Below are positions 1 through 6,762 of a stretch of DNA of 7,038 nt, piece by piece. The notes beneath the pieces are model-generated. The model had not been told where the DNA came from. It saw only the letters and a program-made list of their open reading frames with translations, and ran no database searches. Each line of letters begins with the position of its first letter. The first letter of the stretch is position 1. Both the position numbers and the translations under genes were made by a program. This DNA comes from an uncultured Fibrobacterota bacterium (GTDB lineage Bacteria; Fibrobacterota; Chitinivibrionia; Chitinivibrionales; Chitinispirillaceae), in assembly GCA_903888815.1 (NCBI GenBank), contig CAISVC010000068.1, positions 1 to 7,038 of the forward strand, written 5' to 3'.

Positions 1-87
1 ACGACTATTAACGATGAACTGCTGCTGGAACGGTGGCCGGATTTCGAGGATCTGATAACGACCTTGTGTGAATTCAGAACGTCATAG
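1..87 (+). CDS. 3' end of an unidentified protein gene (5' end outside the window)
   Basis: Frame 1 is open from the first base to a TAG at 85-87 and gives 28 C-terminal residues, beginning TTINDELLLERWPDFEDL and ending CEFRTS. The stretch is acidic and probably helical. I recognise no family and assign no function. The other two forward frames meet stops within about 55 bases. One reverse frame is also open, so the coding call rests on the plausible amino-acid composition and on the insertion argument: if the TIR-bounded element at 87-195 is removed, this same frame continues through TAC to a TAA just downstream. That is what a real gene whose last codon was interrupted would show. The TAG stop lies inside the left terminal repeat. 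The gene probably once formed an operon with nadK. Confidence 0.5.
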   Translation, partial: TTINDELLLERWPDFEDLITTLCEFRTS

Positions 88-96
88 AGACGCTGC

Positions 97-148
97 ACCT
101 AAAGGCCTTATAAGAATAACAGTGTTATCTAAAGACCTTTTAAGGATA
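97..148. repeat. Imperfect direct repeat, two copies 30 bp apart
   Basis: Copy 1 at 97-118 (ACCTAAAGGCCTTATAAGAA plus TA) and copy 2 at 127-148 (ATCTAAAGACCTTTTAAGGA plus TA) agree at 18 of 22 positions. The offset is exactly 30 bp, close to three helical turns. Each copy has a near-palindromic core (AAGGCCTT at 102-109; CCTTTTAAGG at 136-145). A third CTAAAG lies at 196-201. The repeats could be internal structure of the MITE-like element or paired binding sites upstream of nadK; nothing here decides between these. Confidence 0.4.
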
Positions 149-156
149 AAAAGATT

Positions 157-162
157 TATACT
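157..162 (+). promoter_or_regulatory. Possible -10 box upstream of nadK
   Basis: TATACT at 157-162 matches the sigma-70 -10 consensus at five of six positions and lies about 65 bases before the nadK start. No convincing -35 hexamer sits 16 to 18 bases upstream; the best-placed sequence is the poor GACCTT at 134-139. A second -10-like hexamer, TAAAAT at 203-208, also lacks a -35 partner. If the inserted element separated nadK from an older operon, a promoter within it would be expected, but the sequence support is weak. Confidence 0.2.
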
Positions 163-225
163 TAAAACGGTGCTTAGAACGGCGCAACGTCTCTACTAAA
201 GATAAAATTTAATCAGGAACACCCT

Positions 226-1125
226 ATGCGCCCGATTACTTCGTTCGGCATCGTCGCATTCAGCGAATGTCCCCATCTTCATGAAGTCGTCAACCGTATC
301 TGCGCCTGGTCGCGCAGTCAAAAGGTTCCGGTCATCCTGCATCCGTTTTTTAAAAACATCGTACCCAAAGACCTGCCGGCAGCGGTTGCCGATGATGAAA
401 AATCACTCATCTCGTCAAGCGATGCGGTCATTTCGGTCGGCGGTGACGGCACCTTCCTCTCGGTCGCGCACCTGTGCCGGTTCACGCAGAAGCCGGTGGT
501 CGGGATCAACCTCGGGGGCCTGGGTTTCCTCACCGACATCGGCCCGGAGAACCTCGAAACGAGCCTGCAGAAAATCAGCGAGGGCAGGTATTCCATCATC
601 AGCCGCATGGTGCTGGAAGCGTACCTCACGCGGCAGTCATCAAAACTCTGCACGTTTAACGCGCTCAACGATATTTTCATCAACCGCATCAATATTCCCA
701 AACTGGCATCGATCTCGGCATGGTACGGGAAAGATTTCATTGCCGATTATTACGCCGACGGTATTATCGTTGCCACGCCGAGCGGATCGACCGCCTATTC
801 GCTCTCCTGCGGGGGTCCGATCGTCGATCCGGGCGTCAATGCGATCCTGCTGACACCGATCAGCCCGCACTCGCTCAACGAGCGGCCGCTCGTGCTGCCG
901 GCGGACAAACCGGTACGTCTGCGGATCAACGAGAAAAATCCCGACCTGCTCCTGAGCGCGGACGGTCTTGATTCGACCAGGCTGCAGAGCGGCGATGAAA
1001 TCACCGTCTCCTACGGCGGCGTGAGCACCAATCTCATCCAGCTGGCCGAACAGTCCTATTTTTCCCTTCTGCGCACCAAACTTTCCTGGGGCAAGGGTTC
1101 GAAGCGGGAAACGGATCCGGCATGA
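226..1125 (+). CDS. nadK: NAD kinase
   Basis: This cytoplasmic enzyme phosphorylates NAD at the 2'-hydroxyl of its adenosine ribose, using ATP or polyphosphate, and is the cell's only route to NADP. The 299-residue product has the family's usual length and motifs in order. GGDGT is at 72-76 within VISVGGDGTFL, and the glycine-rich GINLGGLGFLTD at 93-104. The Asn-Asp pair 148-149 (LNDIF) contacts the nicotinamide nucleotide. The block DGIIVATPSGSTAYSLS spans 178-194, followed by TPISPHSLNERPLVLP at 210-225 and SADG at 244-247. The start is supported by AGGAA at 215-219, six bases before the ATG. Its stop overlaps the recN start as ATGA (1122-1125), indicating coupled translation; nadK next to recN is a common bacterial arrangement. 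No key residue appears to be missing. Confidence 0.96.
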   Translation: MRPITSFGIVAFSECPHLHEVVNRICAWSRSQKVPVILHPFFKNIVPKDLPAAVADDEKSLISSSDAVISVGGDGTFLSVAHLCRFTQKPVVGINLGGLGFLTDIGPENLETSLQKISEGRYSIISRMVLEAYLTRQSSKLCTFNALNDIFINRINIPKLASISAWYGKDFIADYYADGIIVATPSGSTAYSLSCGGPIVDPGVNAILLTPISPHSLNERPLVLPADKPVRLRINEKNPDLLLSADGLDSTRLQSGDEITVSYGGVSTNLIQLAEQSYFSLLRTKLSWGKGSKRETDPA

Positions 1126-2807
1126 TCCGCGAAATCCGGATTGCCAATTTCGCCCTTATCGATGAGCTTTCGATCGAGCTTGACAAAGGTTTCACAATCT
1201 TTACCGGCGAGACCGGCGCCGGCAAGTCGATCCTTATCGGCGCCATAAGCCTGCTCCTTGGCGAACGCGCCTCCACCGAAGCGATCCGCAGCGGCGCCGA
1301 AGAGGCTGAGGTGAGCGGCGTCTTTGACCTCCGCGATAAGCGGCCTGCCCTGCAGGCGCTGCTTCACGAACTGTCCATAGAGCCTGCCGACGATACGCTC
1401 ATTGTCCGTCGAAGGATTTCCCGCAGCAGCGACCGCAACAAAATCCTCGTCAACCAGGTGCCGCTGCCGCTAACCGCACTGAAAAGACTCGGCGACAGCC
1501 TCGTGGATCTGCACGGCCAGCACGAGCACCAGTCCCTGCTCTATGAAGAAACCCATGCAGGGGTCGTGGACGATCTGACGGGCGTACGCAGCGTGAAAGG
1601 AACTTATTCTGCAGCCTATGCAGGTTATGCGGCTGTGAAATCTGAAATGGAGGCCTTCGAAGCAAAGGCGGCCGCGCTCGCCGAACGCAAAGAGGTGCTG
1701 GAATTCCAGCACAAGGAGCTCAGCGAACTCTCTTTGCGTCCGGGCGAGGAGGAGGAGCTGGCGGGCGAGCTCAGCCTTCTCTCCTCCTCCGCGCAGCGGA
1801 GCGCGGCCGCATCTGAGATTGTGTCCCTTCTGGCTTCTTCGCAGGACTCAATTGAAAAGCGGATCTCCTCCGTGCGCAAAAAACTCGAGGTCCTGGCCAA
1901 ATATGACCATGCCGTGGAGCCGTGGCTCGCCGATATAACAAACACGCTGAATGTCTTTACGGAACTCGAGACCTTCTGCGGTTCATACCTTGCGAAAACC
2001 GGCGCTGCCGCTGATCCTAACCGCATCGAACGCCTCAATTCCCGGCTTGCAAAAATACAGCGGCTCAGGAAAAAATATTCCTGCTCCCTCGATGAACTGA
2101 TGGCAAAGCGCGACTCGCTCAAACGGGACCTTGATGCGATCGGCAACACCGATGCCGACCGGTCGGAACTCGAAAAAAAAATGAAAGCAGCATTCGCTTC
2201 CTGTAAACAGGCCGGTACGGCTCTCCGGACTGCACGGAAAAACGCCTGCCGGGAATTTGACAAAAAAGTCACCTCGCTCATGGAACAGCTCGGATTCAAA
2301 GGCGGCAAATGGCAGACTGAACTGCAGCCGCACGACAACCCGGCGCCGGACGGCTTCGAAACAATCCGCTTCATGGTGCAGACCAATCCGGGCGAGCCCA
2401 TGCTTCCTCTTGCCAAAACCGCCTCAGGCGGCGAGATCTCGCGTCTCATGCTCGCCATAAAAACGGTCATGTCCGGCCACGACAGGATCCCGATACTTAT
2501 TTTCGACGAAGTCGACACCGGCATCGGCGGCATGCTTGCCGGCAATGTGGCGGAAGCGCTGGCCCAATTGGCCGCATCGCACCAGGTGCTCTGCATTTCT
2601 CACCTCCACCAGATCGCATCCCTTGCCGACCATCACTTCCACGTGTATAAAGAGCCCGCTGGCGACCGCACCGTCACACGCGTCAAGCGGTTGTCGGAAA
2701 AAGAACGGGTGGACGAGATCGCGAGAATGCTCGGCGGGGATTCCGCCGCAGCGAAACTGCATGCACGGGAACTGCTCAGCTGGAAAAGCAGAAACAGAGA
2801 AAAATAA
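1122..2807 (+). CDS. recN: DNA repair protein RecN (SMC-like ATPase)
   Basis: RecN is a cytoplasmic, nucleoid-associated ATPase of the SMC/Rad50 group that acts early in recombinational repair of double-strand breaks. The 561-residue product matches the family length of about 550 to 575. The N-terminal head half starts MIREIRIANFALIDELSIEL and has the Walker A motif GETGAGKS at 29-36. The RecN hallmark DLHGQHEHQ is at 129-137. Residues from about 155 to 400 are rich in Glu, Lys, Ala and Leu, as expected for the antiparallel coiled-coil arm. The C-terminal head has the ABC signature ASGGEISRLML at 434-444, Walker B ILIFDE ending at Asp462-Glu463, the D-loop region VDTGIGG, and the switch histidine in SHLHQIA (His494). 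Many family members have THLPQVA there. The start overlaps the nadK stop by four bases, with GGA at 1113-1115 as a modest ribosome site. No LexA-type box can be judged because the promoter would lie upstream of nadK. Confidence 0.96.
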   Translation: MIREIRIANFALIDELSIELDKGFTIFTGETGAGKSILIGAISLLLGERASTEAIRSGAEEAEVSGVFDLRDKRPALQALLHELSIEPADDTLIVRRRISRSSDRNKILVNQVPLPLTALKRLGDSLVDLHGQHEHQSLLYEETHAGVVDDLTGVRSVKGTYSAAYAGYAAVKSEMEAFEAKAAALAERKEVLEFQHKELSELSLRPGEEEELAGELSLLSSSAQRSAAASEIVSLLASSQDSIEKRISSVRKKLEVLAKYDHAVEPWLADITNTLNVFTELETFCGSYLAKTGAAADPNRIERLNSRLAKIQRLRKKYSCSLDELMAKRDSLKRDLDAIGNTDADRSELEKKMKAAFASCKQAGTALRTARKNACREFDKKVTSLMEQLGFKGGKWQTELQPHDNPAPDGFETIRFMVQTNPGEPMLPLAKTASGGEISRLMLAIKTVMSGHDRIPILIFDEVDTGIGGMLAGNVAEALAQLAASHQVLCISHLHQIASLADHHFHVYKEPAGDRTVTRVKRLSEKERVDEIARMLGGDSAAAKLHARELLSWKSRNREK

Positions 2808-2960
2808 TGCGATAAAGGCACTTATTATCTCTGGTCACCGCAACAATATTTTTATCGATCTCCCGAATTACTTATAAATTATATTTTTAAGGCTTTTTGA
2901 CCTTGATTTTCCTGAATTTTAACAGCGTTCGACGCTCACCAACTGCGCTCCGGATTAAGC
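2808..2960 (+). promoter_or_regulatory. AT-rich gap between recN and the propeller gene, with weak promoter candidates
   Basis: The 153 bases between the two genes are strongly AT-rich from about 2840 to 2925, unlike the flanking coding sequence, and probably contain the promoter for the downstream gene. TTGACC at 2897-2902 matches the -35 consensus at five of six, but the best -10 partner, TTTAAC at 2918-2923, matches four of six and leaves a short 15-bp spacer. TATAAA at 2873-2878 is a good -10 without a recognisable -35. A perfect 5-bp inverted repeat, AGCGT TCG ACGCT, occupies 2924-2936. It is not followed by a T-run, so it is not a standard terminator, and I found no convincing intrinsic terminator for recN. 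No small open reading frame here is supported. Confidence 0.3.
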
Positions 2961-5225
2961 ATGCGGAATAACTATCTCGTATATACCGGTATTGCCTTTT
3001 TTATTCTTGCCGCTGCAGCCCTGCCGTTCGACCGTTTCATGAATTTTACCTCCACCCTGCGCGTCAACGGTTTTGTATTCGATCATTCCGTTATCTGGGT
3101 TGCTTCGAACGGCGGTCTGTATCGCTACAATCCTGCGAATAACACTGGAACGCTCTATACCGATCCCTCGCAGTTCCCCGATCCGAATATCTCGAGCCTC
3201 TGCATTGACGCAAAGCGCACGCTCTGGATCGGGACCGGAAGCGGCTATCTGTACAAGCGGCCGCAGCAAGGCCGTCAGACCGTGGTTTCTTCCTATTTCA
3301 TGACCGGCTGGTCCATCACCGGCATGGTCGCGTACGGTAAATACCTCATCATCGGATCGGAAAAGGGATGCAGCGTTTTTGATACCGAACAGCTCACCGC
3401 AGTAAAAACTGCCACCAGTTTCGGAACCTTGATAGGTGAATCAAAAGTGAATACCATCGCCATTTTCCGCGACACCCTGCTCCTCGGTTGCGAACAGGGA
3501 GTTGCAAAACTTTTCATCGGGGGCGATAAATTAACCAAAGCCAACTTTTACGATCCATCAATATGGCTGACCGATACCGCCAATCTGTTTCCGGTAAAAT
3601 CTTTTATCGTGACGGGAAACGGCTATCGCGCGCTCCGAACGCCGGCAGCGATGTTCAACGGGCAGGAGATTACCATAGTACCCGAAAGTGCGAACGACAC
3701 GGCATGGAGCGATCTGTTCGCCGACGGCAACAAAATAATGACCATTCCGAGCAACGTAACCGCTGTTAAAGCCGACAACAGCTATGGGTGTCTCATCGGT
3801 ACTGCATTTAATTATTTCTATGTCTGGAACGGCAACGATACTGTTCATATCAAAATCGACGGCCCCACTTTTTCAGTGGTTACACGGGTATATGTAGACC
3901 GTGAAGGATTGACATGGGCCTGCTCGCCGAAAATAAGATCTTTTGCATATAATCCATGGTGGGAGGGGATCAGTTTTTTTAGCAATGGTCAATGGACATT
4001 ATTCAGTCCGGCGGACGCGAAATATTCCTCCATGGGAAGTATTCCCGGAGGAGGGGGATTCAGGGGTATTGACGAAGATCCTCAAGGCCGCATGTGGTTC
4101 GGGACCCCGGGCGGTCAGGTCAAACGGTATGACCGCGGGAGCAACAGCTGGCTCAAATACTGCATCGGGGCCAAGAATTACGGTCTGGGTCAGTTCTTTG
4201 CTTCGCCTAATTGTTTGGTTCCTGATTGGGCCGAAAGCGATGCCGTAGCCTGCGATTCCACCGGTTTCCTATGGATCGCCACATGGGTTAATGATTACGG
4301 AAGTTTAATCTGCTATGACCCCCGCTATGAGCCGGTATTCGATATAGATACTTCTCATCATTTAACTCCGGAACAAAGGCATTACCGCTTTTTCTTTCCA
4401 GACGGTGATCCGAATCATTTACTCAACGTCGGCTGTCTGTGCGTTGACCCGGCAAACAATATTATTGTCGGTGACGAGACCATTCTGGTGTTATCCCACG
4501 ATGGTCATCCGCTGACGGACAGCGTCCGGGTGAAAACGGTATGGCCAAGCAACGGAAGAACCACCTTTGATGCTGTGTCGACACCGATTGCCTTTACCTA
4601 TATTGCGACATCGACCGGTTTGTATACCTATCTTGCGGGAAGCGACCTGTTAATGAGCGGCCTTTACACCCTGACCTCGGCGGGCAATATGCCGATAGTC
4701 AGCCGGATTGACTCGACCCTGAAAAATGTGCTGGCGGTTGAAGCGGAAGACCAGCAGACCCTGTGGCTGGGTACGATTGACAGCGGGCTCATCAGGTATG
4801 ATCTATTAAATAATAACAAAACAATCATTGACAAAACGCAAGGGCTGCTCTCGAACAATATCACAGACTTGTCCATCGACCGTAAAAACGGCTATTTATG
4901 GATCGCTTCGGATCGCGGCGTTTCGAGATATACGCTCGGCTACAGCATCGGCAAGAAAAACGTCGGCACCATACTGGTGTATCCGAATCCGTTTTCAAAG
5001 AGGCGGCACCTCGAAATGGTCTTCGAAAAGCTTCCGCCTTCGAGCAAGGTGTTCATCTACTCGGTGTCCGGAACAATCGTTACCGCCCTTTCCCCGCAAG
5101 CAAACAGTTCGTACGGTTCCACATGCGTATGGAATCCGCCGGCGAAGATCGTGCCGGGAATATATCTTTATGCCGTGCAGTCCAGCGCTAAAAACAGTCA
5201 GGGAAAAATCATCATAACACCCTGA
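2961..5225 (+). CDS. Exported beta-propeller protein with T9SS-type C-terminal sorting domain, PorZ-like architecture
   Basis: The 754-residue product starts with a signal peptide: short basic n-region (MRNN), a hydrophobic core to about residue 20 ending in AAAA, then the mature chain. This supports the ATG at 2961 although the ribosome site is weak (CGGA at 2951-2954). Repeats of the two-component-regulator propeller type, with a W-I/V-G/A-T/S core, occur at IWVASNGGLYRY (45-56), TLWIGTGSGYLYK (87-99), RMWFGTPGGQVKRY (377-390), FLWIAT (436-441), LWLGTIDSGLIRYD (601-614) and YLWIASDRGVSRY (645-657). Together they suggest two propellers. Residues about 670-754 resemble a T9SS sorting domain: VYPNPF at 673-678, a VFIYSVSGTIV strand, then W724, VPGIYLY and a final GKIIITP. 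There is no kinase, so it is not itself a two-component sensor. Signal peptide, propellers and sorting tail at about 750 residues resemble PorZ of the Bacteroidota T9SS. The PorZ reading is inference; another secreted propeller protein is equally possible. Confidence 0.8.
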   Translation: MRNNYLVYTGIAFFILAAAALPFDRFMNFTSTLRVNGFVFDHSVIWVASNGGLYRYNPANNTGTLYTDPSQFPDPNISSLCIDAKRTLWIGTGSGYLYKRPQQGRQTVVSSYFMTGWSITGMVAYGKYLIIGSEKGCSVFDTEQLTAVKTATSFGTLIGESKVNTIAIFRDTLLLGCEQGVAKLFIGGDKLTKANFYDPSIWLTDTANLFPVKSFIVTGNGYRALRTPAAMFNGQEITIVPESANDTAWSDLFADGNKIMTIPSNVTAVKADNSYGCLIGTAFNYFYVWNGNDTVHIKIDGPTFSVVTRVYVDREGLTWACSPKIRSFAYNPWWEGISFFSNGQWTLFSPADAKYSSMGSIPGGGGFRGIDEDPQGRMWFGTPGGQVKRYDRGSNSWLKYCIGAKNYGLGQFFASPNCLVPDWAESDAVACDSTGFLWIATWVNDYGSLICYDPRYEPVFDIDTSHHLTPEQRHYRFFFPDGDPNHLLNVGCLCVDPANNIIVGDETILVLSHDGHPLTDSVRVKTVWPSNGRTTFDAVSTPIAFTYIATSTGLYTYLAGSDLLMSGLYTLTSAGNMPIVSRIDSTLKNVLAVEAEDQQTLWLGTIDSGLIRYDLLNNNKTIIDKTQGLLSNNITDLSIDRKNGYLWIASDRGVSRYTLGYSIGKKNVGTILVYPNPFSKRRHLEMVFEKLPPSSKVFIYSVSGTIVTALSPQANSSYGSTCVWNPPAKIVPGIYLYAVQSSAKNSQGKIIITP

Positions 5226-5260
5226 CCGATCACACAGCAAATCCATCAACCAGTGCAAGG

Positions 5261-5276
5261 ATGACCACCGGGTCAT
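5261..5276 (+). promoter_or_regulatory. Hairpin between ribosome site and flippase start codon
   Basis: ATGACC (5261-5266), loop ACCG, GGTCAT (5271-5276) forms a perfect 6-bp stem with a four-base loop. The A and T of the flippase ATG at 5275-5277 lie in the stem. The only Shine-Dalgarno-like sequence, AAGG at 5257-5260, sits just upstream, otherwise too far (14 bases) from the start codon. The stem could hide the start or bring the ribosome site closer. The same bases spell a five-codon frame (MTTGS) whose TGA overlaps the flippase ATG, but the AAGG abuts its ATG, so its translation is doubtful. Confidence 0.3.
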
Positions 5277-6762
5277 GAAACTTAATCGGCGCATCGTCTC
5301 TGATGCCGCTAATGTCTCGACGGCGAATGTGGTCATTGCAGGTACGCAGCTCCTCGAAACTATCGTGCTTGCGCGGATGCTTCGGCCCGAAGAGATTGGG
5401 TTCATCGCCGTCATTACGGTGATTCTCGGCCTCGTCCGGTCATTTGCCGATCTCGGCATCAGCAATGCGATCATTCATTTCCAGGACACCTCCCGCGCCG
5501 TTTTCTCCTCTCTCTACTGGCTCCTTGTCGCGTCGGGGGCCTTGCTTTTCGGCATATTTCTCGGCAGCCGTCCCCTCGCCGCATGGTGTCTGCCCGATTC
5601 CCCGCTGCCGCCGCTTTTAGGCTGGATCGGTCTGAATTTCCTTATCATTCCCTTCGGAACGCTCTATCAGTTCCACTTCCAGAAAGAGCTGCATTTCCGC
5701 AGGATTACCATCGTTGAAAGCATAGCACGCTGCACGGGTACCATGAGCGTGGTGTTCCTGGCGCTCAGACATTGCGGTATTTTTTCGTATGTGGCGGGTC
5801 AGGTTGTCTATAACAGCGTGAAATCGGCGCTGCTCCTCGCCGTCGGTTTCAGAGCGCTTCCGCTTTCCTTTACCTTCGATCTCTCCTCGATCAAATCATA
5901 CCTCCGGTTCGGCATGTTCCAGATGGGTGAACGGGTCGTGACGTTCCTGTCGGCCAACATTGATTATCTGATCATCGGAAAATTTCTAGGCACCAGGGAA
6001 CTCGGTTTTTACAAAATCGCCTATGAACTGGTAACGGTCCCGCAGCGGCTCGTCAATCCGATATTCGGAAGCCTTGCGCTCCCCCGGTTCGCAAAAAACC
6101 AGCATGATGATGCGGCGCTGCGGGAGGGGCTCCTCACCATGCTGCGCTTGCTTACCCTGCTCACTTTTCCGCTGTTGTTTGGACTTGCGGCATCGGCGAA
6201 GGTGTTCGTTCCGGTCGTTTACGGACCCGGCTGGGACCGGGCGGTCCCGCTCCTGTGGCTTCTTACCGCAATGGGACTGTTCAAGATCCTGGGGAATATC
6301 GGTGGTTCGGTCATCGTCGCAAAAGGACATGTGAAAACCGGCTTTATCTGGAACTGCATTATCGCCTCGGGCAACTGCACGGCATTTCTTATCGCCGTGC
6401 GATGGGGCGCACCCGCTATCGCCGCCGCCTATTCGTTTATTTCTCTGGTATACCTTTTGTCGAGTTTTCACAGCTACTATGTCGCCACCATCGGCCTCAG
6501 CCCGCGCGCGTACGTTCGCAGCATTACGCTGCCGGCGGTTCTGAGCGCCGCCACGGGTGCGGCGGTTTTCGGACTGTATGGTGCGCTCGGGCGGGCAGGA
6601 ATTCAACCGTTTTTTGAATTGACACTCCTGGTCGGCTCCGGTATCGCGATATATACCCTGCTGAATATATTTATTATGCGAAAAGAATTGACCGGATTAT
6701 GGCATGAGATTCATGGCAAAGATATAGCCCCTCATGATATAATCGGACAGGGAAATCAATGA
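5275..6762 (+). CDS. Polysaccharide flippase, MOP superfamily (Wzx/WzxC-like)
   Basis: This is a multi-pass inner-membrane protein expected to flip an undecaprenyl-linked oligosaccharide, or another lipid-linked glycan, from the cytoplasmic to the periplasmic face during O-antigen, exopolysaccharide or capsule assembly. The 495 residues hold roughly 12 to 14 hydrophobic segments separated by short basic loops, and end in a hydrophilic tail of about 25 residues. Family-typical blocks are LARMLRPEEIGFIAV near residues 33-47, the loop FADLGISNAIIHFQDTS, FRRITIVES, and DYLIIGKFLGTRELGFYKIA near 230-250 followed by VPQRLVNPIFGSLALPRFAK. These match Polysacc_synt_3/WzxC-type exporters better than MurJ. 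The substrate cannot be told from sequence. The gene lies 49 bases after the propeller gene, with no terminator seen, and overlaps the next gene by ATGA (6759-6762), so it is probably co-transcribed with both. Its start has an unusual ribosome site with a hairpin. Confidence 0.9.
   Translation: MKLNRRIVSDAANVSTANVVIAGTQLLETIVLARMLRPEEIGFIAVITVILGLVRSFADLGISNAIIHFQDTSRAVFSSLYWLLVASGALLFGIFLGSRPLAAWCLPDSPLPPLLGWIGLNFLIIPFGTLYQFHFQKELHFRRITIVESIARCTGTMSVVFLALRHCGIFSYVAGQVVYNSVKSALLLAVGFRALPLSFTFDLSSIKSYLRFGMFQMGERVVTFLSANIDYLIIGKFLGTRELGFYKIAYELVTVPQRLVNPIFGSLALPRFAKNQHDDAALREGLLTMLRLLTLLTFPLLFGLAASAKVFVPVVYGPGWDRAVPLLWLLTAMGLFKILGNIGGSVIVAKGHVKTGFIWNCIIASGNCTAFLIAVRWGAPAIAAAYSFISLVYLLSSFHSYYVATIGLSPRAYVRSITLPAVLSAATGAAVFGLYGALGRAGIQPFFELTLLVGSGIAIYTLLNIFIMRKELTGLWHEIHGKDIAPHDIIGQGNQ

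Larger units (their letters stand above)
85..195. mobile_element. Small non-coding element with terminal inverted repeats, MITE-like (IS630/mariner type suspected)
   Basis: Positions 85-99 (TAGAGACGCTGCACC) and the reverse complement of 181-195 (TAGAGACGTTGCGCC) match at 13 of 15 positions. The outermost 8 bases are a perfect inverted repeat. Both outer ends are TA, consistent with a TA target duplication around an element running GAGACG to CGTCTC (87-193). The IS630/Tc1-mariner superfamily inserts at TA and gives rise to many short non-autonomous elements. The roughly 80-bp interior is AT-rich and has no open reading frame of note. It holds an imperfect direct repeat (97-118 and 127-148) and a 13-bp palindrome (116-128). 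From memory, ends of the form GTAGAGACG...CGTCTCTAC recur as intergenic repeats in many bacterial genomes; I could not check this. The alternative is an ordinary structured intergenic region or a regulatory hairpin. Confidence 0.5.

Noticed and set aside
281..853. Forward open frame of 190 codons inside nadK
   Set aside because: The Arg/Ser-rich composition is a frame-shifted shadow of the well-conserved nadK reading frame.
1625..2596. Long reverse-strand open frame (323 codons) opposite recN
   Set aside because: It lies wholly within recN, which has all its catalytic motifs. The product is Ser/Arg-rich low-complexity sequence typical of the antisense of GC-rich coding DNA.
2811..2829. GATAA...TTATC inverted repeat after recN as a terminator
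   Set aside because: The stem is only five AT-rich pairs with a 9-base loop and no following T-run, too weak for an intrinsic terminator.
2889..2910. AAGG-CTTTTTGA-CCTT followed by GATTTT as a terminator
   Set aside because: The four-pair stem with an 8-base loop is too unstable and the T-run is short.
2961..5225. Hybrid two-component sensor kinase, suggested by the regulator-type propeller repeats
   Set aside because: No transmembrane segment follows the propellers and there is no histidine kinase or receiver domain; the protein ends in a sorting-tail-like domain instead.
5986..6606. Reverse-strand open frame of 206 codons opposite the flippase
   Set aside because: The product is highly charged with no recognisable domain and lies entirely within a clear membrane-protein gene.
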